Assembly (NCBI GenBank): GCA_035288045.1
Contig: DATEBA010000046.1
Location: 17,539 to 81,538, forward strand
DNA: 64,000 bases
Source: DATEBA01 sp035288045
Lineage (GTDB): Bacteria; Actinomycetota; UBA4738; HRBIN12
Direction of reading: 5' to 3'
Every line of letters starts with the position of its first letter. Within the stretch, counting starts at the first letter, position 1. Shown here one piece after another: positions 15,068 through 23,145 of the stretch. The notes beneath the pieces were generated by a model. The model was not told where the DNA came from and did no database searches. It saw only the letters and a program-made list of their open reading frames with translations. A program made the position numbers and the translations under genes.

Positions 15068-15093
15068 TTGCACCTGCAACCCTTTGCTACACT
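15068..15093 (+). promoter_or_regulatory. Promoter and possible autoregulatory operator of the Fur-family gene
   Basis: TTGCACCTGCAA (15068-15079) is a perfect TTGCA-CC-TGCAA inverted repeat. It is followed by a TACACT -10 box at 15088-15093, six bases before the GTG, so the message is leaderless. The repeat overlaps where the -35 would be. TTGCA/TGCAA half-sites are also found at the neighbouring Ni/Co transporter promoter. Confidence 0.5.
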
Positions 15094-15099
15094 CGGCGA

Positions 15100-15534
15100 G
15101 TGGCGATCCAGCAGGTGCCGACGACCGCCGAGGTCATGGAGCTCCTCCGCGGGCGCGGCCTGCGAATGACTCCCCAGCGCAGGGCCATCGTCGCCGAGGT
15201 GATGCGGACCAGCGGGCACATCTCCCCCGGCGCGATCTCGCGGAGGGTTCAGGCCGACATGCCGGGCGTGAACACCTCGACGGTCTACCGGACGCTCTCG
15301 CTCCTGGAAGAGGTGGGCGTCCTGTCCCACGCGCATCTGGAGGGCGGCGCGGAGTACCACCGGGCAGAGGAGGCGGGCCACGTGCACCTCATCTGCACGA
15401 GCTGCGGCGCCGACGACGACCTCTCGATCGCGGAAGCCCAGGCGCTGGAGGACCTGATCCACCGACATCACCGCTTCGCCCCCGACCTCACGCACTTCGC
15501 CATCTCGGGACTCTGCGCGGACTGCCAGAACTAG
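15100..15534 (+). CDS. Fur-family metal-responsive repressor
   Basis: 144 residues. The N-terminal winged helix has LRMTPQRRAIVAEV and the recognition segment NTSTVYRTLSLLEEVG. The C-terminal dimerisation and metal domain has HVHLICTSCG and a second pair of cysteines, CADC, the structural zinc site of many Fur proteins. Fur, Zur and Nur cannot be told apart from the protein alone. Its convergent neighbour is a nickel/cobalt transporter and both promoters carry TTGCA half-sites, so a Nur-like nickel regulator is a reasonable inference. The GTG start is given by the leaderless promoter. Five bases separate its stop from the transporter stop. Confidence 0.9.
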   Translation: MAIQQVPTTAEVMELLRGRGLRMTPQRRAIVAEVMRTSGHISPGAISRRVQADMPGVNTSTVYRTLSLLEEVGVLSHAHLEGGAEYHRAEEAGHVHLICTSCGADDDLSIAEAQALEDLIHRHHRFAPDLTHFAISGLCADCQN

Positions 15535-15539
15535 GCAGC

Positions 15540-16403
15540 CTACCCGCCGAACAGCGCCGGCAGGACGGTCTCCTTGCCCAGTATGAAGAGCGTCCCGATC
15601 ACGAGGCTGACCACGGCGGTGAGGATCGCCACACCCGCGTAGATCGCGAAGTTCTCCGACGCCTTCAGGAACCCCACGGCCGAGCCGAGCGTGATGATCG
15701 AGTTCGAGGTCACGAGTCCGACGATGAACGAAACGAGCACGGCGATGCCGACGAGGCGCCCTCCGGCGCCGGCGGCCGTGAGGAAGATCAGCACCTGTGT
15801 GGGCGTCTCGGCTCCGACGCCGTGGATCATGCCGACGGCGAACGCCGTTCCCTTCGCGTAGTTCATGAACGCGTCGTGCTGACCGCCCGGATCGTGGTGA
15901 TGGTGACCCGGCCGCCCGTGGTGTCCGTGGTGCCAGTCCGAGACCGGAACGTCGGCGGCCTCGGTCGTCATCGCCATCACGCCGTTCCGCGCCGCCTTGG
16001 CCTTGACCCAGTGCACGCCTCTCCGTACTCCCGAGAACACGAGCATCCACCGGCTCCGCAGGCGGAATTCGCGCCCGTGCTTGATAAGCGAGTAGAAGAC
16101 GTAGACGCCAAGGAGAACGAGCGTCGCCCCGACGACGCGGGTCATCGATTCGTCGAGCCTCTCGGGGATGAAGTCTCCCGCGATGATGGCCAGCACGCCG
16201 AGAACGAGTACTACGAGGGCGTGCCCGATCGCGTAGAGGGTGCCGAAGACGATAGCCTGTCTGCGCTCTTCCTGGGAGCTCGTGATGTCGGTGATGGCCG
16301 CTATGTGGTCCCAGTCGATCCCGTGGCGGAACCCGAACCAGAACGCCGTAACGAGGAGCCCGAAACCGACCCCTTGCTCGGCCGCGCCGATGACCGCCCT
16401 CAC
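15540..16403 (-). CDS. NicO/UreH-type nickel/cobalt transporter
   Basis: 287 residues, integral membrane. The HxxxxDH signature of nickel/cobalt transporters is present (HGIDWDH in the first helix region), with the second family motif GMIHGVGAETPTQ. A cytoplasmic or periplasmic loop in the middle is very rich in histidine (WHHGHHGRPGHHHHD), a probable metal-handling segment. Direction is not certain: NicO relatives include both importers and RcnA-type exporters. The GTG at 16403 has a strong GGGGGGAGGA ribosome-binding site; a start 14 codons earlier lacks one. It has its own promoter with TTGCA half-sites. Confidence 0.88.
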   Translation of the reverse strand: MRAVIGAAEQGVGFGLLVTAFWFGFRHGIDWDHIAAITDITSSQEERRQAIVFGTLYAIGHALVVLVLGVLAIIAGDFIPERLDESMTRVVGATLVLLGVYVFYSLIKHGREFRLRSRWMLVFSGVRRGVHWVKAKAARNGVMAMTTEAADVPVSDWHHGHHGRPGHHHHDPGGQHDAFMNYAKGTAFAVGMIHGVGAETPTQVLIFLTAAGAGGRLVGIAVLVSFIVGLVTSNSIITLGSAVGFLKASENFAIYAGVAILTAVVSLVIGTLFILGKETVLPALFGG

Positions 16404-16448
16404 GTCGATCCTCCCCCCGCGACGCCGATGACCCCCTGCGACCACGGG

Positions 16449-16497
16449 ATGCTACCGAATTCTCGCACAAGACTGCAACTGAGAACATATGCAACTG
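16449..16497 (-). promoter_or_regulatory. Promoter and putative metal-repressor operator of the Ni/Co transporter
   Basis: On the minus strand TTGCAG (16478-16473), an 18-bp spacer and TAGCAT (16454-16449) form a good sigma-A promoter. The -35 lies inside one copy of an 8-bp direct repeat; on the plus strand TGCAACTG stands at 16474-16481 and 16490-16497, 16 bp apart. The half-site matches the TTGCA repeat before the Fur-family gene. A repressor bound here would block the -35. Confidence 0.55.
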
Positions 16498-16510
16498 TCG
16501 GCAGCGCTCG

Positions 16511-16536
16511 GAGAGGTTCGCTCCGGGAGAGGTTCG
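16511..16536. repeat. Two 10-bp direct repeats, 16-bp period
   Basis: GAGAGGTTCG occurs at 16511-16520 and 16527-16536. Each copy is flanked by complementary bases (CGGAG...CTCCG; CCGGG...CCCGG), so the region can also fold into two small hairpins. It lies just downstream of meaB (minus strand) and may act as its terminator. Confidence 0.5.
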
Positions 16537-16555
16537 GCCCCGGGCAGGTCGCGGA

Positions 16556-17491
16556 TCAGTCGGCGAGGACGCGCTCGACCAGGTTCGCAGCCGCGGCGTA
16601 GGGATCGGTTTTCCGCGTCGCGAGGTCCTCCGCGACATCGGCCGCCGCGGCAAGGGCGCCGGCGATCCTGCCTCGCAACCGCTCGGCGGCGAGCGTCTCG
16701 ACCTCGCGAAGCAGCCGCGCGCATCGTGCCGTCTCCAGCTTCCCCGTCGTTTCCAGGTGCTCTCTGTGACGGGCGATCGCCGCCCGTAGGGGCTCGGTGC
16801 CCTCCCCCGCGGCCGCCGCGGTAAGCAGGACGGGAGGGGTCCAGGCGAGCTCCGGGCCGCTCCGCAGCATCTGCTCCAGGTCTCGAACCGTCTCGTCGGC
16901 GCCCGCCCTGTCGGCCTTGTTCACGACGAATACGTCGGCGACCTCGAGTATCCCGGCCTTCGCCGCCTGGACGGCGTCTCCCCAGCCGGGGGCGACCACC
17001 ACGAGGGTGGTGTCCGTGGCCGCGGCGACCTCGACCTCGGACTGCCCCACGCCCACGGTCTCAACGATCACGAAGTCCTTTGCCGACGCGTCGAGTATCC
17101 GCACAGCCTCGGGCGCGGCGAGCGCCATCCCCCCCAGGTGGCCTCGCGTCGCCATCGAGCGGATGAAGACGCCGGGGTCGGTGGCGTGCTCCTGCATCCG
17201 AACGCGGTCGCCGAGCAACGCGCCGCCGGAGAAGGGCGACGTGGGATCGATCGCCAGGACGCCCACCGACCGTCCTTCCGCCCGCGCGAGCCGGACGAGC
17301 TCGCGGGCGATGCTCGACTTGCCCACGCCCGGTGCTCCGGTCAGGCCGATCGTGTAAGCGCGGCCAGTGTGGGGGAACAGCGACCTGGACAGCTGCTCCA
17401 GCTCGGGGACGCCGTTCTCCACCATCGAGATGGCCTGGGCGACGGCCCGGGCGTCGCCGGCAAGTATGCGATCGAGCAGATCCTGGTCCAC
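16556..17491 (-). CDS. meaB: MeaB/ArgK-type G3E GTPase
   Basis: 311 residues. MeaB is the GTPase chaperone that protects and loads adenosylcobalamin-dependent methylmalonyl-CoA mutase. Visible motifs: Walker A GAPGVGKSS (52-60), switch region DPTSPFSGGALLGDR, Walker B ETVGVGQSE, and NKAD for guanine. No mutase gene is nearby. The GTG at 17491 lies seven bases after a TAGGCT box, so it is predicted to be leaderless and a separate unit from the gene cluster that ends 28 bases upstream. Confidence 0.93.
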   Translation of the reverse strand: MDQDLLDRILAGDARAVAQAISMVENGVPELEQLSRSLFPHTGRAYTIGLTGAPGVGKSSIARELVRLARAEGRSVGVLAIDPTSPFSGGALLGDRVRMQEHATDPGVFIRSMATRGHLGGMALAAPEAVRILDASAKDFVIVETVGVGQSEVEVAAATDTTLVVVAPGWGDAVQAAKAGILEVADVFVVNKADRAGADETVRDLEQMLRSGPELAWTPPVLLTAAAAGEGTEPLRAAIARHREHLETTGKLETARCARLLREVETLAAERLRGRIAGALAAAADVAEDLATRKTDPYAAAANLVERVLAD

Positions 17492-17498
17492 GTTGGGG

Positions 17499-17504
17499 AG
17501 CCTA
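17499..17504 (-). promoter_or_regulatory. -10 box of a leaderless promoter for meaB
   Basis: TAGGCT, then seven bases (CCCCAAC), then the meaB GTG on the minus strand. Confidence 0.5.
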
Positions 17505-17518
17505 CCCGGCGCGATCCC

Positions 17519-17929
17519 TCAGTTCGCCGACAGGAGCTTGGCGAAGCGCGCGAGACGCCGCGGGTGGCGGAACTGGCCCTCCACGCGTAGCTTCCGGCGG
17601 AGCAGCTCTCCCAGCACGTGCCGGCCGTCCCCCAAGAGCGGGTCGGGGAAGCCGAACCGAAGGGCGCCCGCGAGAGTTCAACCAGGGTGGCGGAGTCCGC
17701 TCGGAAGAGGAGGTGAAGCGTTCGCACCCCGATCCCGTTCGCGATGCGAACTCGCCGCCGGTCGATCGTGACGGTGATAGAGACGTCGGCGTCCGGCGCC
17801 GCGAGGCCGATCCGGGCCGGTCGGAGCAGCGAGCGTCGTTCAGGGTCCCTGGCCAGGTTCGACTCGATCAGCCCCCCCGACGATCGTCGCGAGGCCGTTC
17901 GGGTAGGCGTCCGCGTACTCGACGCTCAC
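17519..17929 (-). pseudogene. SCP2-like lipid-binding protein gene with two compensating frameshifts
   Basis: Read with two single-base corrections, this gives a 136-residue SCP2-like protein that starts MSVEYADAYPNGLATIVGG and ends HPRRLARFAKLLSAN. The first shift is at a run of seven C on the plus strand (17872-17878), where six would restore the frame. The second is at GGG (17662-17664), where four G would restore it. The net length remains a multiple of three. The GTG start overlaps the alcohol dehydrogenase stop (GTGA), as do its neighbours, so it was a normal operon member. Both shifts fall in single-base runs, so sequencing or assembly error is as likely as real decay. Confidence 0.6.
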
Positions 17930-18966
17930 GGCAGTAGCAGCACCTTCGTAGCCTCCCGGGCGTCGAACAGCTCGTAGCCGAGCGGTGCCTCCTCGAGAGG
18001 GAGGCGATGGGAGACGACCGGCCGCGGGTCGAGCCGCCCGGCCACTATCTCGTTCAGCGCGCGCTCCCACCATCCGTGGACCGGGCAGATCCCGGCGAAC
18101 CGAAGGTCAAGGGCCCTGGCCCAGTAGACGCCGAGCTGCACGGGAACGGTCTCGCCCGCGTACATCCCGACGACAGCCACCGTCCCGCCGCGCCTGACGA
18201 TATCCACGGCGGTCTCGAACGCCGCCGGTTGGCCGACCGCCTCTATTACGACGTCGGCACCGCGACCCTCGGTCGCCTCGTGGACCGCCGCCTGCGCGTT
18301 CCGCTCGGCCACGTTCACGGTCTCGGCTCCGGCCGCTTCGGCGAGCGCCAGCCGGTCCGGCTCCCGATCGAGCGCGAGCACCTTCCCCGCGCCCAGGAGC
18401 CGGGCCGCCCCGACCGCGACGAAGCCGACCGGCCCCACGCCGATGACGGCCACCGTGTCGCCCCTGTTGATGCCGGCCGTCGCGGCGCCGTAGTACGCGG
18501 TCGTTCCGACGTCTCCGACGAAAACCGCGCGCTCGTCGTCGATCTCATCGGGGAGCCGAAGGAGGTTCACGTCGGCCCGAGGGACCCGAACGAGCTCGGC
18601 CTGCGCGCCCCCGAGATCGCCTCCGAAGGCCCCGGCGCCGAGGTTGCGGAAGTCCTCGCAGAGCTGGGTCTGCCCATGGCTGCAGAACCAGCACACGCCG
18701 CACGCGATCACGAAGGAGACGACCACCCGGTCTCCGGGGGCGAACCGCCTCACCGACGCCCCTACGGACTCCACGACCCCAACGGCCTCGTGGCCGATCG
18801 TCTGTCCCGGATCGATGGGCGCCTTCCCGTGCAGGAAGTGCAGGTCACTACCGCAGATGGCCGAGGTCGACACTCGCACCACTGCGTCGTCGGGTTCCTC
18901 GACGGATGGGTCGGGGACATCGGCCACCTCGATGCGACCGACGTCGCGGAAGACGACCGCCCTCAC
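17926..18966 (-). CDS. Zinc-dependent alcohol dehydrogenase family protein
   Basis: 346 residues, a medium-chain dehydrogenase. Catalytic zinc ligands are in AICGSDLHF and GHEAVG; the structural zinc lobe is C-x2-C-x2-C-x7-C (ACGVCWFCSHGQTQLC). The Rossmann glycine motif is VIGVGPVG. Substrate unknown. The GTG start overlaps the SCP2 stop and its stop overlaps the next GTG, so it is translated in a coupled series. Lying between two lipid-carrier genes suggests a lipid or isoprenoid alcohol substrate; that is inference. Confidence 0.9.
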   Translation of the reverse strand: MRAVVFRDVGRIEVADVPDPSVEEPDDAVVRVSTSAICGSDLHFLHGKAPIDPGQTIGHEAVGVVESVGASVRRFAPGDRVVVSFVIACGVCWFCSHGQTQLCEDFRNLGAGAFGGDLGGAQAELVRVPRADVNLLRLPDEIDDERAVFVGDVGTTAYYGAATAGINRGDTVAVIGVGPVGFVAVGAARLLGAGKVLALDREPDRLALAEAAGAETVNVAERNAQAAVHEATEGRGADVVIEAVGQPAAFETAVDIVRRGGTVAVVGMYAGETVPVQLGVYWARALDLRFAGICPVHGWWERALNEIVAGRLDPRPVVSHRLPLEEAPLGYELFDAREATKVLLLP

Positions 18967-19388
18967 GCCCCGGCCTCGTCTGGGAACTCTGTGGCGACCT
19001 TCTGCGTGAGGTGCACGAGCTCGTTGGCGGCGCGGACGTAACGGATGATCATCGAGAGGTCGCCGCGGAGCTTGAGCTTGCCCTGCATCATCCCCTTGAT
19101 CGGATCCAGCTCTCCGCGGATCACGTCCTTCCAGCGGGAGTAGGGAGCCGAGATCGCGTAGGCGGCGCGCTCGCCCCGCTCTCCGTCGATCAACCGCGCA
19201 TCTCGGCACTCTCCGTGCCAGAGGTCGAGCCAGCCCCACACGTCCCGAGGATGGTTGTGGTCCGGCTCGGCCTCGATCAGGAACGCGACGTCCCCCTCCC
19301 ACGTCGCCGCCGCCTCGCGATACTCGACGGAGGCGTTGATCCTCTCCCCGAACTCCTCGAACCACTCGTCGCTCGGGAACCTCGGCAC
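18963..19388 (-). CDS. SCP2 sterol/lipid-carrier domain protein
   Basis: 141 residues. The C-terminal DPIKGMMQGKLKLRGDLSMI is the hallmark of SCP2-type lipid-transfer domains; upstream WGWLDLWHGECRDARLI is typical of single-domain bacterial members. Bacterial SCP2 proteins bind hydrophobic ligands, but few have known roles. The GTG at 19388 starts three bases after the CPBP stop. It is followed with a four-base overlap by the alcohol dehydrogenase. Confidence 0.82.
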   Translation of the reverse strand: MPRFPSDEWFEEFGERINASVEYREAAATWEGDVAFLIEAEPDHNHPRDVWGWLDLWHGECRDARLIDGERGERAAYAISAPYSRWKDVIRGELDPIKGMMQGKLKLRGDLSMIIRYVRAANELVHLTQKVATEFPDEAGA

Positions 19389-19391
19389 CGC

Positions 19392-20159
19392 TCAACCCGC
19401 CCAGGTGAGCACCGCGAGCCCCACAACGTTGAAGGTCGCGTGCGCGACGACGTTCGCGACGAGGTTCCCGCGACGCTCGTAGAGCACGCAGAGGAACAGC
19501 CCGACGACGCCCAGTGTGGCCATCAGTGCCACCATCCCTTGCCAGGAGCCTGGGTACGCGTGAACCAGACCGAAGACGAGCGAGGACCAGAGCGCGCTCG
19601 GCCAGAACGCGCGCCGGGCCCGGAACGCTCCGAACAGCACGCCGCGGAAGAAGAGCTCTTCTGCTATCGGAGCCGCAACGACGGCGCGGAGTACGACGAC
19701 GACCTGCGCAGCCGTCGAGAGTCGGGCCGGCAGCTGATCCGGCGTCCTCACCGCCTCGTCCGTCACCTTGACGAGTATCTGGACGATCGAGGCCGCTATC
19801 ACGAACACCCCGGCGATGTATACGCCGACCCCCCAGGCGATCCCGGCCCAGATCTCCGGGCCGACGCGCGCCGGGAACCGGATCGTACGCGTCCACCCCC
19901 TGTGGTACCGGTTTAGCCAGAAGAGGAGCGCCCCGAGCGCCACGAGGTCTCCCAGGAGGGAAGCCATCACGATGCCGGTGCCGCCGCCGAGCAGGCTCGC
20001 CACGGGAACGGCGACCCCGACCGACGCGAGGAGGGCGAGCACGTACACGGCTAGACCCTCGTACCAGCGCCACGGAGCGGGCGAGGCCTCCGACGTAGGC
20101 TCAGTAGGCGACCCCCCGGAGACACCGTCGGGCCGCGGGGGCGTCGCCCGCTCGCTCAC
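19392..20159 (-). CDS. CPBP family intramembrane metalloprotease
   Basis: 255 residues with about seven membrane segments after a proline-rich cytoplasmic start. The CPBP (CAAX protease/bacteriocin-processing) motifs are present: EELFFRG (EExxxR), FGLVHAYPG (FxxxH) and the C-terminal NVVAHATFN. Bacterial members cleave prenylated or membrane peptides or give bacteriocin immunity. The GTG start is set by a GTGA overlap with the preceding gene's stop. Confidence 0.87.
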   Translation of the reverse strand: MSERATPPRPDGVSGGSPTEPTSEASPAPWRWYEGLAVYVLALLASVGVAVPVASLLGGGTGIVMASLLGDLVALGALLFWLNRYHRGWTRTIRFPARVGPEIWAGIAWGVGVYIAGVFVIAASIVQILVKVTDEAVRTPDQLPARLSTAAQVVVVLRAVVAAPIAEELFFRGVLFGAFRARRAFWPSALWSSLVFGLVHAYPGSWQGMVALMATLGVVGLFLCVLYERRGNLVANVVAHATFNVVGLAVLTWAG

Positions 20160-21847
20160 AGCTCCATCCTCCAGGAGGCCTGCGCCATCGAGACGTACAG
20201 CATCCCACCTAAGCCCATCCCGAACCCGAGGCCAGCTGCCGCCGGACCGGTGTCGTTGCCGAGGTAGGCGACGACGGAGGCGAGCAGGATCGCGAGCAAT
20301 GCGTCGCGCCAGACCGGGTGCGCCTCGAGCGCCTCCCGCAGGATCCCTCGCGGCCGCAGCAAGAAGTAGAGGCTGACCGGCGCACCGAGCGCCGGAACGA
20401 CCGCGGCGGGGCTCCGCGCTATCAGCCGAAGGCCGATCAGCAGCCGGTCCGCAAGCTTGCCCCAGACGCTGCCGGGATCGTCGGCGATCCCGGCGAGGAA
20501 CCGCGTTCCGTGGGTCGGCACCGGCGAGAGTGCGTGCGCCGCGACGACGACGGTCATCCCGACGACGGCCGTCGCGACCGCGATAGCGATCCCACGCGCA
20601 TCGAGGCGACCGCGGACGCGCAGGGCCAACCAGAGCCCCGCGCCGGCGAACAATGTGAGCGCGGCGCCGTGGTTCGCCCCCAGCATGGGAAGTCCGGCGA
20701 GGAGCCCGGTCGCGAGGATGAGCGCGAGCCCCCATAGCGGGAGAAGACGGGTCGCCGCGTACACCGAGGATCCGAGGAGCAGCCCGATGAATGCGTTAGG
20801 CAGGCCGTAGAACCGCGCGCCGTCGAGCTGCGTCCCTCCGAGGAACGGCGTGAGAGCCGCCGGGAAGCCCGCGAGGGCCTCCACGACCACGTACGCCAGC
20901 GCGATCGATCCGACCGCGGCCGCCGGGGCGAGCACACCGCGCCGTCGGAGCATGCCCGAGGCCCCAACCACAGCCGCCGGGACGAGCAGGACGAACGGCA
21001 CGACCCACGCCGCGGACAGCGAAGGAAGGTCTCCTGCGGCGAGCAGAGCGGCGCCGAGCGGCCCGACCGTCAGCGGAGCCCACGTCGCCGCGCGCCCGAC
21101 CAGGCCCGGCACGCGCCGTCGCGCGAGCAACAGCACCAGGCAACCGAGGCCGGCGACTAGCAGGTACACACCCGCACCGACCTGCACCGGGAGCCAGATG
21201 CGCATGTTCGCAAGGTGCCGCGCGTGCAGCTCGAACGGCGCAGCTCCCGCGGTATAGCGGATCTTCGAGCCCGCGGTCTCTTCGGAGATCGGCCATCCCA
21301 TGTGGTCGAGGATCGCCGGCACTACGTCCACCGCCGCGACGATCCCCGGCCGCCGCGTCGAGTCCGAGGTGAGCGCCCGAGGCGATCCCGCCAACGGGAA
21401 GAGGTCCTCCGCGTGTCCCCTTGCGACGACGATCCCCGTCACGCGGTCGTTGGCAGCTTCCATCGCCTTGGACGGCGTCACCCCGGCTACGATCACCAGG
21501 AGATCCCCCGGCGTTGCCTCGACCGTCTGCCTTATCCTGGCCCCCAGCACGATGCCGCCCGTGCTCATCGTCGAGATATCCACGTCCTCATCGAGGCCGG
21601 GGAAGGCGGGATCTTGAACGAGTCGATCTACGAGCGGCCGGGCCGTTTCGGGTGACGTGAGGAGCCCTGCGCCGCCGGCGCGGGCCAGAGCGAGGATCTC
21701 CGGAGTCTCAAGGAGCTGCTCGAACGAGACCCGATCCGCCCAGAACACGAGCACGCGATACTCCTGGCCCGCCCCGTGGGCCCGCGCCGGCGGCGCGCAC
21801 AGGAGGATCAACGCAAACGCGAGGACGACCCGCCTCGCGGGAGTCAC
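20156..21847 (-). CDS. Large membrane protein with N-terminal extracytoplasmic phosphatase-like domain
   Basis: 563 residues. A signal peptide (hydrophobic stretch ending PPARAHG) is followed by about 240 extracytoplasmic residues. The block GIVAAVDVVPAILDHMG resembles the C-terminal part of alkaline-phosphatase/sulfatase-superfamily folds. About ten membrane segments follow (from about residue 245 to the end). The metal ligands of active phosphatases are not evident, so catalysis is doubtful. I do not recognise a named family. The GTG start overlaps the murA stop, which suggests a cell-envelope role. Confidence 0.65.
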   Translation of the reverse strand: MTPARRVVLAFALILLCAPPARAHGAGQEYRVLVFWADRVSFEQLLETPEILALARAGGAGLLTSPETARPLVDRLVQDPAFPGLDEDVDISTMSTGGIVLGARIRQTVEATPGDLLVIVAGVTPSKAMEAANDRVTGIVVARGHAEDLFPLAGSPRALTSDSTRRPGIVAAVDVVPAILDHMGWPISEETAGSKIRYTAGAAPFELHARHLANMRIWLPVQVGAGVYLLVAGLGCLVLLLARRRVPGLVGRAATWAPLTVGPLGAALLAAGDLPSLSAAWVVPFVLLVPAAVVGASGMLRRRGVLAPAAAVGSIALAYVVVEALAGFPAALTPFLGGTQLDGARFYGLPNAFIGLLLGSSVYAATRLLPLWGLALILATGLLAGLPMLGANHGAALTLFAGAGLWLALRVRGRLDARGIAIAVATAVVGMTVVVAAHALSPVPTHGTRFLAGIADDPGSVWGKLADRLLIGLRLIARSPAAVVPALGAPVSLYFLLRPRGILREALEAHPVWRDALLAILLASVVAYLGNDTGPAAAGLGFGMGLGGMLYVSMAQASWRMEL

Positions 21848-23115
21848 GAGCCGGCCGTGGAGAGGACGCGCTCGCGGCGCACGCTGGCTCCAAGCGCCGA
21901 AAGCTTCGCCTCGAAGTCCTCGTAGCCGCGGTCTACGTGGTACATCTCGGACACCTCGGTGACGCCGTCCGCCGCAAGAGCAGCAACGACCATCCCTGCC
22001 CCGGCGCGGATGTCGAGCGCCCGCACGGGAGCGGCGGACAGACGTTCGACGCCCCGGATCACGGCGTGGTGTCCCTCGGTCCTTATGTCGGCACCCATCC
22101 GCTTCAGCTCGTCCACGAACATGAAGCGGCTCTCGAAGACGTTCTCGGTGGCGATGCTCGTGCCCGAGGCCGTTGCCAGCAGGACCATCATCTGGGGTTG
22201 GAGGTCCGTGGCGAACCCCGGGTAAGGGAGCGTCACGAAGTCCACGGCACGGGGACGGTCGTCCATCCGCACGTTGATCCCATCCTCGGTCACGAGGATG
22301 TCGGCCCCCGCCTCGGAGAGCTTGGCCAGCACCAGCTCGAGGTGGTCGCCCCTCGCCCCGTCGAGCAGGAGGTCCCCGCCCGTCGAGCACGCGGCGATCG
22401 CAAAGGTGCCGGCCTCGATCCGGTCGGGGATCACCCGGTGGCTCGTCGGGGAGAAGCCGGCGACACCTAGGATCTCGATGGTCGTGGTGCCGGCACCATC
22501 GATCTTCGCGCCCATCGAGGAGAGGAAGGCCGCGAGGTCCTCGATCTCCGGCTCGCGGGCCGCGTTCTCGATCACGGTGGTCCCCCGGGCTGCGACGGCC
22601 GCCATCATCACGTTTTCGGTCGCGCCGACGCTCGGATAGTCGAGCGAGATCACCGCGCCGCGGAGGCCACCCGTCTCGGCGACGAGGAAGCCGTGCTCCG
22701 ACGAGAAGCGCGCGCCCATGCGCTGGAGACCATGGACGTGCAGCTCGATCGTCCGGGTCCCTATGTTGCAGCCCCCGGGCATCGCCACGCGGGCCTTTCC
22801 TCGGCGAGCGAGCAGCGGGCCCAGGACGAGGATCGACGCGCGCATCCGCCGCACGAGCTCGTACGGTGCCTCGACGCTATCGACGGTCGAGGTGTCGACG
22901 GAGAGGGTGCCGTTCTCCCACGCGACCCCCGCGCCCAGGTGCTGAACGACCTCGGCCATCGTGTGGCAGTCCTGGATCCGGGGGACGTTCTCGATCAGGG
23001 TACGGCCGTCGGCGAGAAGCGAAGCCGCCATGAGCTTGAGCGCCGAGTTCTTGGCGCCCGATATGCGAACGGTCCCGGACAGACGGGCTCCGCCGGTAAC
23101 GAGCAACCGGTCCAC
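21844..23115 (-). CDS. murA: UDP-N-acetylglucosamine 1-carboxyvinyltransferase
   Basis: 423 residues. MurA transfers enolpyruvate from PEP to UDP-GlcNAc, the first committed step of peptidoglycan synthesis. Lys22 and Asn23 (SGAKNSALK) and the catalytic Cys116 in PGGCNIGTR are present, so the enzyme should be fosfomycin-sensitive. The GTG at 23115 is preferred: a TACAAT box ends nine bases before it and family homology begins here. First gene of the six-gene coupled operon that continues to 17519. Confidence 0.97.
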   Translation of the reverse strand: MDRLLVTGGARLSGTVRISGAKNSALKLMAASLLADGRTLIENVPRIQDCHTMAEVVQHLGAGVAWENGTLSVDTSTVDSVEAPYELVRRMRASILVLGPLLARRGKARVAMPGGCNIGTRTIELHVHGLQRMGARFSSEHGFLVAETGGLRGAVISLDYPSVGATENVMMAAVAARGTTVIENAAREPEIEDLAAFLSSMGAKIDGAGTTTIEILGVAGFSPTSHRVIPDRIEAGTFAIAACSTGGDLLLDGARGDHLELVLAKLSEAGADILVTEDGINVRMDDRPRAVDFVTLPYPGFATDLQPQMMVLLATASGTSIATENVFESRFMFVDELKRMGADIRTEGHHAVIRGVERLSAAPVRALDIRAGAGMVVAALAADGVTEVSEMYHVDRGYEDFEAKLSALGASVRRERVLSTAGS

Positions 23116-23124
23116 GATCGCTTG

Positions 23125-23130
23125 ATTGTA
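23125..23130 (-). promoter_or_regulatory. -10 box of the murA operon
   Basis: TACAAT on the minus strand, nine bases before the murA GTG, giving a leader of about two bases. It follows directly after the atpC hairpin, so murA is separately transcribed. Confidence 0.5.
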
Positions 23131-23145
23131 GGCGCGAGGCGCGCC

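Noticed and set aside
17872..17878. Seven-C run considered as a programmed frameshift site
   Set aside because: A second, opposite shift is needed further on and no stimulatory structure is evident; error or decay is simpler.
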